A stretch of 64,000 bases of DNA from Enoplolaimus lenunculus (lineage: Eukaryota; Nematoda; Enoplea; Enoplida; Thoracostomopsidae), in the NCBI GenBank assembly GCA_030248215.1, contig JASANG010000828.1, positions 50,971 through 114,970 on the forward strand. Direction: 5' to 3'. Below are positions 34,813 through 46,290 of this stretch, in pieces (positions within the stretch are counted from its first letter, which is position 1; the number at the start of each line of letters is the position of its first letter). Below the pieces are notes generated by a model. That model was not told the origin of the DNA and ran no database searches. It worked only from the letters and a program-made list of their open reading frames with translations. Both the position numbers and the translations under genes were made by a program.

Positions 34813-34850
34813 ATATATATATATATATGTATATATATTTATAAATTTAA
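34727..34850. repeat. (TA)n-rich microsatellite
   Basis: ATATATAC and ATATATAT runs with TATGTA interruptions. Confidence 0.95.
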
Positions 34851-35185
34851 GTCATTTTCTGAGTAAAGTTCAGTTTCTAACAGATCCACAGCGATTTAAA
34901 ATGGCCATAACTTCAATTGCAGTTAACAAAAGTAGTGCTGTAATTGTTGCTTTGAAATAATGAAACAAAATAGAATAAAAAGTGTTATTAAATGTTGGAA
35001 AATGCAAACAAATCAATTAAAACTATCTTAGTTTCATGGTTTCGAATGAGTTGAGGATGATTTGGTTCACATAAATTCTTTCATTAACTTTTAAAACGGG
35101 TCAGCAACAAATTTATGGTTTTGGTCAAACTAATTAATGTTTTAGTGCTAATGTTATTAAAAGAAAAACGCGTCTTGTAAATTTT

Positions 35186-35335
35186 GGCCAATGTATAAGA
35201 ACAGGGCCGTAACAGTAGTATAAGCACAGTCATAAGATTAACCTAAGCCTAAGCCTAACAAAAATTGTCAAAGCTTAAGCTTACTCTATTGCAGTCGCGC
35301 AGAAAGACGTTCCGAACCTAATCTTTACATGGACC
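35186..35335 (-). mobile_element. TTAGGC-bearing MITE, family B copy 13
   Basis: GGCCAATGTATAAGAACAGG and CCTAATCTTTACATGGACC, with a short hexamer tract. Confidence 0.75.
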
Positions 35336-35442
35336 CAGATTTTCCACGATTTTATTTCGTGTAAGCAACAAACGGTACAACAATCACCGCTATACCGTCT
35401 AGATTAAATAAAACATTGTCTATTAAAGTAAGTAGCTATCTA

Positions 35443-35697
35443 CAATGCAAATTCCAGTGAGTTAATTTTAACTCAGAATGAGTTTAATCACTCAGTCTGC
35501 GTTAGGACTATCAGAGCTCACAATTCTGAGTTGACTCAGCTCATTCTAATTTAATTAATCAACTCCTCCGGAGTCAACTCAACTCACAGTGAGAATCAAG
35601 TCAACTCAGAGTGAGTTATTAAAGTTTACTGTTATTAACTCAGAAATAACTAATTTTCCGTCTGATTTGATTAATTAACTCATTGGATTTTACAGTG
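35443..35697. mobile_element. Family D MITE, copy 3
   Basis: CAATGCAAATTCCAGTGAG and CTCATTGGATTTTACAGTG, with the same GAGTTGA/TCAACTC ladder as at 23848. Confidence 0.8.
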
Positions 35698-35951
35698 CCT
35701 ACTGTTGGATATTTCATGTGCGAAGCGTGCGTATAATAGCGTGTATGCTAGACATTTGTTTTCAAATTACAATCAGAGGGCTACCTCCGACGTTTAGCAA
35801 AAAAATCGAATACTGGCTCAGGTGTAGGTTTTGTCGGAGGTTCATAAAACAGCAAATAAATAAAATCATTTAATTGTACTTAGTTTTAGAATACACTTAA
35901 CGTATAACGTCCGCAACGCACTCCAGGGTACAACAAGATGTCTGCCAAACC

Positions 35952-36078
35952 GGCTCATGTATATACAGATTAGGGGCGGATTGTTTTTCGACGGACTGCA
36001 ATAGAGCAAAGCTTATGATTTAGACTATGTGTTTGCTTAGGCTTAGGTATAGGCTTATTCTTGCGCTTAGTCTTTTAC
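35952..36078 (+). mobile_element. Family B left-half fragment
   Basis: GGCTCATGTATATACAGATT and GGGGCGGATTGTTTTTCGAC, ending in TTAGGC-like hexamers. The right end is missing. Confidence 0.6.
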
Positions 36079-36235
36079 ACGGGGTTTCCGTTATAACAGA
36101 GGCAGCCTGGTACACACACATTTTGTCCTGTTACAATAGTGAGTAACATTTTGTAGCCACATTATGCGCTGTCAGATACAAAAACATTATGTTGTCTGCT
36201 GTAGACTGTCACCGTTTGTACTGCAATATCATATG

Positions 36236-36485
36236 CACTGTAAATTCCAGTGAGTTGATTAATCAACTCAGAAAAAGGATTAGTTATTTTGGGTCATTTC
36301 TAAGTTGTAATAGGACTAAATATCAACTCACTCTGAGTTTATCTAATTCCGGGTGAGTTGATTAATTAACTCAGAATGAGTTGAACCAATTCAGAATTCT
36401 AAGTTCTGAAAGACCTAATTCAGAGCATCTGAGTGGATTCAACTTATCCTGTCGAGTTCAAATCAAATCAGTGAAATTACTCTGA
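36236..36485. mobile_element. Family D MITE, copy 4
   Basis: CACTGTAAATTCCAGTGAG at the left. The right end AAATCAGTGAAATTAC is diverged. Confidence 0.65.
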
Positions 36486-36705
36486 TGATGTCCTATACAT
36501 ATTGTCTGCAAGTATCATATGATACGTTTTCAATGATCTGCGTTTCTGATGTAAACATAACCAAATTGTCCTGTTGAATATCATATAACAGAATTTAAAA
36601 TTTAAATTTTTTCTTACATCTTGTTGGATACTGTCATAAGCTCGGTCCAGCTGTGGGCCGAATGCTTCGTCGTTTGCGTTTGAGATAAATTATAGGTGTA
36701 CTTAA

Positions 36706-37068
36706 CAGGGTACAACCGGAGGTCTGCCTCCGGCTCCGGCAGAAAATCGGCATCCAGGCTCCGACTCCAGTAGAATTTTTGCCGGTGGTTCCAGCAATTT
36801 CGGTAGTAAAATTTTGCATAATTTTGCAAAATTTATCTGTTTAGCGCGTTTTGTTACACTTTTGTTACAATTTTCAGGAAAGAATTTCCGAAATTTGGCA
36901 GAAAATTAGCGCAAAATCAAACAACTCAACAACATATTACAGATATTGGCTAAAATTAACTAATTAACCATTATTTTTACTACCTAATTTTGCCTCTCCT
37001 CCGGCTCCGGCAAGTTTCGTTAACCTTCGGCTCCAGCTACGGTATTTTTCACCTCCGGTTGCACGCTG
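36706..37068 (+). mobile_element. hAT-like MITE, family G copy 2
   Basis: CAGGGTACAACCGGAGGTC and ACCTCCGGTTGCACGCTG, with a perfect 8 bp duplication GTACTTAA (36698-36705 and 37069-37076). Confidence 0.92.
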
Positions 37069-37076
37069 GTACTTAA

Positions 37077-37130
37077 GATGGCGCTATACTTTTGATGACG
37101 TCCGGCGACGTCCGTTACCGTTCGGCACTG
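37077..37130. mobile_element. Element L end fragment
   Basis: GGCGCTATACTTTTGATGAC, then GTCCGGCGACGTCCG, matching the left arm of element L. Confidence 0.5.
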
Positions 37131-38000
37131 TATCGCAAAGCACATGAATTTCTACATGGCATTGCATAACAATTCATAACCATTTTTAATTTGCAGTGCC
37201 GTAAGTTAAAATTTATCAGTTACAAAATTTATGCGCTAACTGCAAACTTGTATACGTTAGCTAGTTGTTCCGTTTACACAATAAACAGCTTCGTTCGCTC
37301 AAAGAAGAAGTGCTTCTTTAGTAGTCTTGGCTTTTGTGCTCTAAAGCAATTATCCAACGACAAAAATGACGCAATTCAACTCTCACAACGCGTCGCTTTT
37401 ACAGAGTAGCTGTGGTTACCCGAATAAGAGAGGGGTAATAATTGAAATCATTAGGGGTGGTTATTGGGAGCCAAATCGCCATTATGTTGCGACATATTAA
37501 GACTATAGCCTGTCCTAAAGATTTGGAATTTTTAGCAATGTAAACACCAAAACACTAGTCTATAATTTTCCGTCGCTGAAAGCGGGGCACCACTAAAAGT
37601 AACATGGGCTGATGTTTGTACAATTAATCGTATGCATATATATTTCAACGTGGTTCTGTCAGTAACACGGGCTGAATCTCTGTTGCAGTGGTTTAAAATA
37701 TAACCAAGACAAACCCAATCAACTCAATTTCAGGTGGCCCGCGCAAGTATTTTAAACCAATAACCAATTCATGGGAACTCTGCAGAGCATTGTTCGGTTC
37801 GTAACTTCCATGTCTACGTTGGCTCCGTTAACATTTGGCGACTTCTGGCTCCGGTTTATCCCACCTGGGGTTGCACCCTGTTGCTCAAATACTTTCAGGC
37901 GAGTTTTTGCTGCGCCGTGACGAATTTGTAGGCACCGCGAATAAATGTACCGATATGCCTAATTTAAAGTGCAAAGTTACAACAGAATTTCAGTGAGGAC

Positions 38001-38378
38001 CAGGGTCCAACCGGAGGTCTGCCTTCGGCTCCGGCTGAAAATCGGCCTCCGGCCCGGTAGAATTTTTGCCGGAGGTTCCGGCAATTTTGATAGTAAAATT
38101 TTTGCCGGAGGTTCCGGCAATTTTGATAGTAAAATTTTTGCATAACTTTCCTAAATTTATCTGTTTAGCGCGTTTCGATTTTTGCCACAATTTTCATGAA
38201 AGAATTGCCGAAATTTGGCAGAAAATTAGCGTGAAACGAAACAACTTCACAACACTTTGCTAAAATTAACTAATTAACCGTCATTTTTGCTACTTAATTT
38301 CGCCTCACCCCCGGCTAAGGCAAGTTTCGTTTATTTCCGGTTCCGGCTCCGGTATTTTTCACCTCCGGTTGCACCCTG
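38001..38378 (+). mobile_element. hAT-like MITE, family G copy 3
   Basis: CAGGGTCCAACCGGAGGTC and ACCTCCGGTTGCACCCTG. Flanks GTGAGGAC and CTGAGGAC match at 7 of 8. A ~42 bp internal stretch with GGAGGTTCCGGCAATTTTG is tandemly doubled, unlike the other copies. Confidence 0.9.
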
Positions 38379-38702
38379 CTGAGGACCGTCATAATAAAAA
38401 TTATAACCCTTCATCGAACCAATAACAACAAGTTTAATCGATAAAGCAATAAATATCTATGACGACACACCAAATAACCCGACATTTTTTACCAAATGGT
38501 GGAACAATTCAGTAATACCAACACGATATCATGAACTATATTCATCCAACTTTACGTGTACTCAGAATTTCGTTTTTACAAACATTCCCATTCGAAGACT
38601 AGGGGAAGTAAATACTATGAGGCTTGGATTATGTTTAAGTCCTACGCTTAGTTGGCAGGACCTTACTGTTAACATGCGCCCATACTGCGGTGCTCGTGAA
38701 TT

Positions 38703-38968
38703 TAACCCTTTCTCACATGATTATTTTCTATTTCCCCTGAGACCTACTGTTATGATAGGATTCGAACTCGGGTGACTGGCGTGGGAGGCGTATACCATCA
38801 CCACTCAGCTATAGGAGCTTGACGCTCGAGCCCGAGGGGGCTCTCACGTCTTGTGGTGATTTAGTACTATGTATACGTGTTGCAATTATTAAACACAGTG
38901 CGATATACATTATTTAACGTATATACACTGCGCTTAGTTGCCTGTAGGCAACTCAATGTGAGAAGGGG
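38703..38968 (-). mobile_element. tRNA-Gly-like piggyBac MITE, family F copy 3
   Basis: TTAA|CCCTTTCTCACATG at the left. The right end GTGAGAAGGGG is followed by ATAT in place of TTAA. The minus strand reads TAGCTGAGTGGTGATGG (A box), CGCCTCCCACGCC (Gly-CCC-like loop) and GAGTTCGAATCC (B box). Confidence 0.9.
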
Positions 38969-39001
38969 ATATAGATAGTAAATTGAAAATTTTTCGCTTA
39001 A

Positions 39002-39264
39002 CCCTTTCTCACATGATTATTTTCTATTTCCCCTGAGACCTACTTTTATGCTAGGATTCGAACTCGGGTGACTGGCGCGGGAGGCGTATACCATCACCAC
39101 TCAGCTATAGGAGCTTGACGCTCGAGCCCGAGGGGGCTCTCACGTCTTGTGGTGATTTAGTACTATGTATACGTGTTGCAATTATTAAACACAGTGCGAT
39201 ATACATTATTTAACGTATATACACTGCGCTTAGTTGCCTATAGGCAACTCAATGTGAGAAGGGG
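39002..39264 (-). mobile_element. tRNA-Gly-like piggyBac MITE, family F copy 4
   Basis: TTAA on both sides (38998-39001 and 39265-39268). Nearly identical to copy 3, in the same orientation, and starting 30 bp after it. Confidence 0.92.
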
Positions 39265-39834
39265 TTAAAAAGAAAGTGTTGCGCTATACTTTTCTGTGCC
39301 GCTCAATGCCGTACGGCGTCTTCCGACATCTACTTTTACGACATAAACAGCACCGCAACTCGGCTAGTATAGCGCAGCGCTAAGTAATCACCGTTATTTA
39401 AATTTTTAATTTTCAATTTGGGCAGTATTTAAACACTAAAGAATAAACAGAATATGGTAAATAATCCCATCCGTTAATTATAATCCATCGCAAACTATTA
39501 AGTACACCAATAATATAAGGCACACGGGATATCACAGCAAGCACTGTCCCAAACTATTAAAATCCTATTTACTGGCTGACCAGGCCTGAGCATTGTCGAG
39601 GAGCCCCTTAAGGTTCCTGGTAGGCCTTCCTAAAAATTCAGTTGAGGCTTATTTTGATTACAGTTTATGAGTTGAAGTTCACGCAAAGTTTGCTACCTAA
39701 AGAATATTTTACTAATACTTAAAATCTCATCCATGATCGCTTGGACAAAATTTCAGGCGTCGTTATACTCTCGAAATGCAATTTTGGCCAGTCATCTCGT
39801 GGCACAGCGATAACGGTCTCGAAAAAACCAGCTG

Positions 39835-42800
39835 TCAAACAATCATTGCTCGAAGTAAACTGAGTTCCGACTCTAGTGACGGCAACAAATTAGCAGAAAT
39901 TGACAATTTATTGATAACATCTTCACGAACAATTCTTTCCAATTCGCGAACGTCCAGCGAAAGCTGCAGCCGAATTTTCTCATCATCAGTTATTGAAACA
40001 GAACTACCTCCTGATCCGGGCGTTTGCATATTGTGTTCTTTCTGTACGTCGCTTCCACGCGTTGCGCTACGCTTTAGCTTTGATAAACTCGATGACATTT
40101 TATCAACAGACACCATCACAGCTTTGATTGCGTCTCGATAGTTTCCTATACAATAGAAATATCGCTTATGTAATAAGAATTAAACAAAAAAGTTTTACAG
40201 GCTTAACAGCCATTGGTACCATAATTTTTAAATAGTTTTAAGTTGAAAGATTCGGAAATTACTCCTAGAATTATATTACTACAATTTTCTTGCGTTTCAC
40301 CGGTCTCAATAAAAATAAACACTAAACACTGTAAAACAGGTAATCAGTTTTTGTCTTAAGATAGAACAGCAAGCCAAGATTTTTGAACACTACGCGCCTA
40401 TCGGCACCAAGAGACACGCTTATAAATAATGTCAATATTATAGCTGAAGGTACGCGTTTCACCTAAAATTGTACATGAACAATTTTGTAAATTTAAATCC
40501 CGGAACTGGACAGGAATTTGTTGTCGAAAACACCGGAATAAACTGAAATACTCAGAGCTGTATGCAACTCTACAGTCATCAGGCAAGTCTAGTTTGTATT
40601 TAGAAGGACAAAGACTTACTTATCACAGCATGCAGAGACTTTTCAGCTACGATCACAGTAATCGAAGGTTGTACCGCGTCAGAAAAACTGCTATCTTCAC
40701 TACCAATCACCAACTCTGGATTTTCCGACAGAGTATCTTTAATTTGAGGAGGGCGCTTGCCGGCCAAACCGATAAAATCAAGCAGTGGAGCAAACGCTAA
40801 CTTGATATATAACGAAGCGCAAGTAGGCCGCTCCTTTCGTGTCCATCTGTACTGACGAGGAATTTCAGAAACTGCTGATAACGCCACAGTCATTGTGGCA
40901 ATTAAGTACGAAGTTAATTTATCTGTGGTTCTTTCGATAAGAATTGTGAATATGTTCAGCGTCGATTCTGAAAATGAATAAGAAAACACAGCAGGTAACT
41001 TTTTGTGTATTGTTTGAGCCGCATTAGTACCCTACCTATTTGCTAGAACGCCGACAAACTAATACACCGATACCGACATCAGGATACTATAATACTTAGA
41101 TACCGATATAAAGATACTATAATCTATAATACTTACATACCGATATAAGGATACTGTAACACTTGAGACATATAACATACCACAGAACTTGGAAGTAAAA
41201 ACTTAAATGTAACTGATGTGAATGAAATGATAGAAATTAAAAACTGTTCAAACGGTTGCCGATCACCAAACCAGTTTCCCAAGCCAAACAAAAATTGACA
41301 TACCTATAGATTCAATAATCATCGCTGTGAGTTGCGATGCTTGACTGCTTGTTCGCTGTAATTCAGCTACGTTTCTACTGTCCAAAACTATGTTATTTTC
41401 ACCTTCACAGACGTTCGCGGATGTAAATGCAACACGCGGCACAACACAGTGGTTCAAATGATGGGTTAGAAATTCATCTGCCAACTTAAGATCAATAACA
41501 AGTGTAACTAATGCTTCAAAATTACGGTCTAAATTAGATACAGTTCCAGTAGTATTGGTGATATGCTTATTAGCTCTTCGCAAGTTCGGTGACTTTTGAT
41601 CTTGTTTACAACTGCTGTCACTTTCACCACTATTCATCTGGACGTCCCCTTCGGTATCATTTGTACCATTCACCATATAATTTGAATTTGAACGATTAGT
41701 TTTGAGCTGTTGAGAAATCGCAGTATCTTGTTTCTGAGCTACACTGCCTGAGGCACTGGCCGATGCAGGTTTCACGCTATGACGCCCACCACCAGTGCTA
41801 GATTTTGAAGCTGCAACAAGGTCAGAAATTCGGGCTGCGAGCAACCGAGACGCCCAACCCAAATACCTTGCAATAATCGATTGTTGCAGATCCCACATTT
41901 GATCAGAAATCGGCAAAAGCCATACTTCATCACACCAAATATACACCGATAACCTCCGCAATGCTAGCGTGGTTACATAATAACACGGCGCACTCAAAAT
42001 ATGCAATCCATAACCGACGGCAGGCGTAGCGCAACCGTAAGTATAATTACAACGTTCACCAACACGACAAATTTGTGCGCTGCACACGGCTCGTACCTGG
42101 TCTGTCTGCGTGAGGTTTAAGTCGCGTAACCACTCGACTATGCATGTCACGTCCGTCAATGCATGCGACTGCAACGAAACCTTGCATGCATCATCGAACT
42201 GTTCACGGACACCATTCACAACCAATTGATAATAAACGCTAATACCGAACCGTGACATTATACGCCGATACGTGGAATGTTGAGCAATTTGTTGTCGTGT
42301 TAAACTGTTAGATCTATACTCTGTGAGTTGGTTGACATTACGATTTTCACGTGATTTAGTTGTATCACTGGCCTTCAGCGAGGACTGATTAGTTAAAATA
42401 CGCTCGGGCCATTGTAAAAGTGCATTATAACACGCGTGAAATACACCTGAATCCACAGGTATAACAACATGCTGCATATACTCGTCAACAATACTTAGCA
42501 GCGCAGTCAAAATAGAATCAAGTAAAAATTGAATCCCAATTGGGAGACGTCTAACGTTAGACTCCTTTCGTTTTATTTCATCCCAAAGAGTTTCACTGCG
42601 GTCAGCATTAATTCGACTAAAAAGATTACAATTCTCGTTCCAAATCAACGTTAATGCATCAAGGACGCCTTGTAACAGACTCGCCGTTTGTTTATCGTTG
42701 CCTGTGACACCGTCTGAAATGTTGCGTAATTGTGTGATGTTTACACGCAATTTTGGCTCAATATAGTCTGACATGAACAGCGCTTGAACGGAATCGAGTT

Positions 42801-44850
42801 GTCGAGAAGCCCTGCAATAAAAAAATCACAAAATAATAACAGCTAAGATATTAGACCGCGCGATAATAATTTTAAACAATCACTGGTACTCCAGACAACA
42901 GGTACGTATAGTGCTAGAGTAAAGAAATGGCTCTTGGCATTCTCTGGGTCGCGGCGTAATGGGGGGGGGCACTGACAAAAGCATGTTATACGTATATACT
43001 GTAAAAGTCTAACAACACAACATAAGTTTCTACAAATTAATGAAAACTCCGCAAATACGAAGTCCGGGAGCGACGGGATACTACGTTTTTAGAACAGTAA
43101 AGGCGATACGAATCCGATCAGCATTCGGCTTTGGTTCGGGTAAAAAATCGCTGTCTGGCTCGGGTCCCGATTTCTGAACCAGTTAATAACCGATCGCACC
43201 CTGTGTACAGTATAAAAACTCACATATAAACATTTAAAACAGCATGGAGAGTGTCAGAGTTTCTTTGGTTTAAGGCATGACGGAATGTTGCATCGAGCGA
43301 AGTATGAAGCCGTTTAACACAGAGTTCATAATTTCGTTTAACAGCAGGCGACAGCTTCGAACTGAGGTTTTCATCCTGAAACTTTTTAGCAACGTTTTGA
43401 TCATGAAGAAGAAAGAAACACTGCTCCACGGTTTGAGATTCGGCAAAACTTTAACATTGGGATTCATTCGGATTCGGTTTTGAGGAAGCAGAATCCATCA
43501 AAGTCCAGATACGTCTGCGCCTGCTTGTGTCTTTGAAATTGTGTTGGAACAGACGGAACAATTTGTCAGAAACTTTTAACACTTAGTATCCTCGACATCC
43601 ATCAGTGTCTCAATAAGCTTCATTTCGCACAATAGGTTCGGATTAACAAAAATAGCAATAAATCATGGTTTCAGTGCATGCATAGCTCGGATATCAGGTT
43701 TCGCAGGCCGGTTTCGGTATAAACCTACCATACGCGATTTATATTGCGATGTTGTGGTTCCGAACAACATGTAACTACTTTTAACAACGCGGAAATACTC
43801 AGACATTTTACTGCATGTCACTCTCACTCACTTCAAACGCGTCCGCAATCACATTCAGCTGAACCACATATCGTTCAAGCCGGTCCAGACTGAGGTCCGT
43901 ACGCACGCCATCACCTTCGTTACGTTGCGAATGTTGTCGCAATCCCGCACACGACTGAGCCACACTCGACGAATCATGCGCTGCAGTAAGCGATCGCGTT
44001 GGTGCATCAACAGACAACAAAACACGTAGCTTCGACACTGCAAATAGCGTTGCAATATGTCGTTCAACGCCGTGTTCGACTGCAGTTGCGTGTCTCAGTC
44101 GTTCAAGACGTGTTGACAATGCATCGATAAGCAATGTCAGCTTTGACGCATACGTATCGAACTCGTCACTCACATCGGCCAGCGCCCGTTGTAGCTTAGT
44201 CACATTTGCCTACAACAGATCAACACGGACAAAGTCCAAGCCTGAACTGAGTACTATCAATGATTTATAATCTACATATTTAAATATTTAGAACTTTATC
44301 TACTAGTCGTATTCTTACATGTGTAATACCTATCCCAGTTTGCTATGTTTTCAACATACGTTAAGCATGTCAACTGCTGCAAGTCTCAAAAATTGTTAAA
44401 AGTAAAGGCAACTCAACTACAAACCAGATGCCAAGTTCCGGATGATCTATTATACAAAGTTATATACTTAGCATCGGAAGCTAAAAGACCTCCGCTAATT
44501 ATAACATTGTTCGACTGGTCGCACTTAAGAGTAAAAAATAAACTACATAAAAAGAAACTACATACATACAATACTTCGTATATGTTAATATTATTTGGCT
44601 AATGTATGTATACCTTCAAATTGACTAAATTCGACGACAAATTAACAAAATCTGCATAATCTTTATTAATCAGCTCGATCATTGCATTTTGAATGATTTT
44701 CAAGTAAATATGCAAATCAGACTTTAGCTGTTCAACAGTGACTTGGCGCGACTGTTGACTGGCGAGAAATCGATCAACGCTGAACGACGGCTTCGTGAAA
44801 TCATGACGGTTGAAGCACAACGGAGTCAGACTCGACGGTAACGTATCCAT
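39835..44850 (-). CDS. COG2: Conserved oligomeric Golgi complex subunit 2
   Basis: Six exons (44850-44614, 44209-43812, 43448-43224, 42811-41304, 40967-40620, 40145-39835) close in phase to 1008 residues. COG2 is a lobe-A subunit of the COG tether for retrograde vesicles in the Golgi. The N terminus matches strongly: LCFNRHDFTKPSFSVDRFL, then AMIELINKDYADFVNLSSNL, then a coiled-coil exon. The C terminus carries TDDEKIRLQLSLDVRELE, the conserved end of the family. It is longer than the ~740 residues of human COG2, mainly through a low-complexity Ser/Asn/Lys segment inside the 1508 bp exon. Start: ATG 44850; the frame has only a TTG further upstream. Exon 3 uses a weak acceptor TTAAAG. Confidence 0.93.
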
Positions 44851-46290
44851 TGTCGTTCTCAAAACATCGATAACTTACATATACCTTTAACGCGTATCAT
44901 CAATTACGTTCAAAACTACCGATAGTAAAATGTTTTAGTATTAACTTTGAACTGCAGGAATATACCAGCCGCTGGTTACGCGTGATAGAATACCTCTAAA
45001 ACGTTGAATTGTAAACATGGAAGTTCACCGCCTGTAATTACGCATCACAAAGTCAATCATATCAGTTTTATAAAATCTGGCCAATGAAACGATTACGGGG
45101 TGGAACTGCAAAAAGTAGGCTAAAAATATGCTTAATCTACAGTCGCGGCGCTTAAAATAAGCAACATTAGAAACAAAATTTCAGATTTAAATATTTTAAT
45201 CGGTCAGTTGTCGAGCTTCATCAATATAGTATTGCTTTATTTATCGCTCGTTCTCTACGATACCTGGCTCAACGTCAACAAAACACGTGTAACGCTTGGA
45301 AAATTTTACTTTAAATCAAAATACCACTCATGACACTGATAAAGTTTAGTTGTATTTCTAATAAATATAATGCATTAAACACATACGTACAAAAGTATGA
45401 CTGACATCAACTAGCTTAAAGGCAGAGTTCACAATTCTACACGCCTTGGATACCTACTCACGTTAACTATTCCAAAGCAAACTAGTACCCTAAAACTAAC
45501 GATAGCCCTTTACCGAAGCTTTGAGAACAATAAATCATCAAACATGGCAACCTGATCCGAAGCTTAACCAGTAATGGTTTAAATAGACAGGTGATCAATT
45601 TCTCTATGATTTTATATTTCGGAACACCAAAATAAGTTACATTAATTGTTTAGACCAATACTTAGTCGAATTAATATTGTTAAACAATAAAAACGCAAGT
45701 ATGCCTCGCCAAAACACAGATTACACAACAAACTGCTAAATTCATTCTACCTAACAAAAATGTTCCCGAAAAAATTTAATGTAGCAATCCACTTGAGAAT
45801 ATACTCCGTTTGAACTCGAGTAGAAAACGAGGCAAAACTTAAAAAAGTAACACTGCACGATCATAACAGCATTTAATTATAACAATTATAAATAAAAACT
45901 ATTTAAGCGCTTCTTAATTTATTCAAAATATCATTCAACGGTTGTGTTACTGTAAGGGTGTACATGTAAACGCCTCAAACGTTTGAACCTGTGTATATCT
46001 CACTTATACCAGGTTTACTGGCGGTTGAAAACGGTCGATATTTTTGATGTTGCGTAGCGGAGTTCAAACACTATTTGCTTGAGCATTTTTAAGTTTTATT
46101 AATACACAAGGTTCGACTGCTAGCGGTCACTACAGACTTTTTATTTGACTAATCGATACTCTCGAATCAATATCGAAAATCGGTGCTGTAAACTATTACA
46201 CCATAAAAATAGAATATAACAATTCAAGCGAACAAAAAAATTAAAAAATATCATAGTTACCTAGTCGCAGAGTTCGGTTCAAGTTTGCTA
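44851..46290. other. Intergenic between SEC24 and COG2
   Basis: AT-rich. No coding exon was seen. It contains the SEC24 3' region, with a minus-strand AATAAA at about 46096, and the COG2 promoter side. A degenerate family A/B-like sequence lies at about 45081-45175 (GGCCAATGAAACG to AAGCAACATTAG). Confidence 0.6.

Larger units (their letters stand above)
33035..39834. other. Gene-free, transposon-rich region
   Basis: Lies between the collagen promoter side and the COG2 3' end. No exon was recognised. Besides the listed elements there is unassigned AT-rich sequence at 33260-33520, 34340-34720, 34860-35185, 37500-37990, 38380-38700 and 39370-39834. Confidence 0.6.

Noticed and set aside
38740-38850. 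Functional tRNA-Gly(CCC) gene
   Set aside because: The sequence is like tRNA-Gly, but the 3' acceptor side lacks clear pairing, and it is part of a piggyBac-like MITE.
40398-40586. Minus-strand frame between COG2 exons 5 and 6
   Set aside because: The flanking exons join in phase without it and the joined protein matches COG2; it is intronic.
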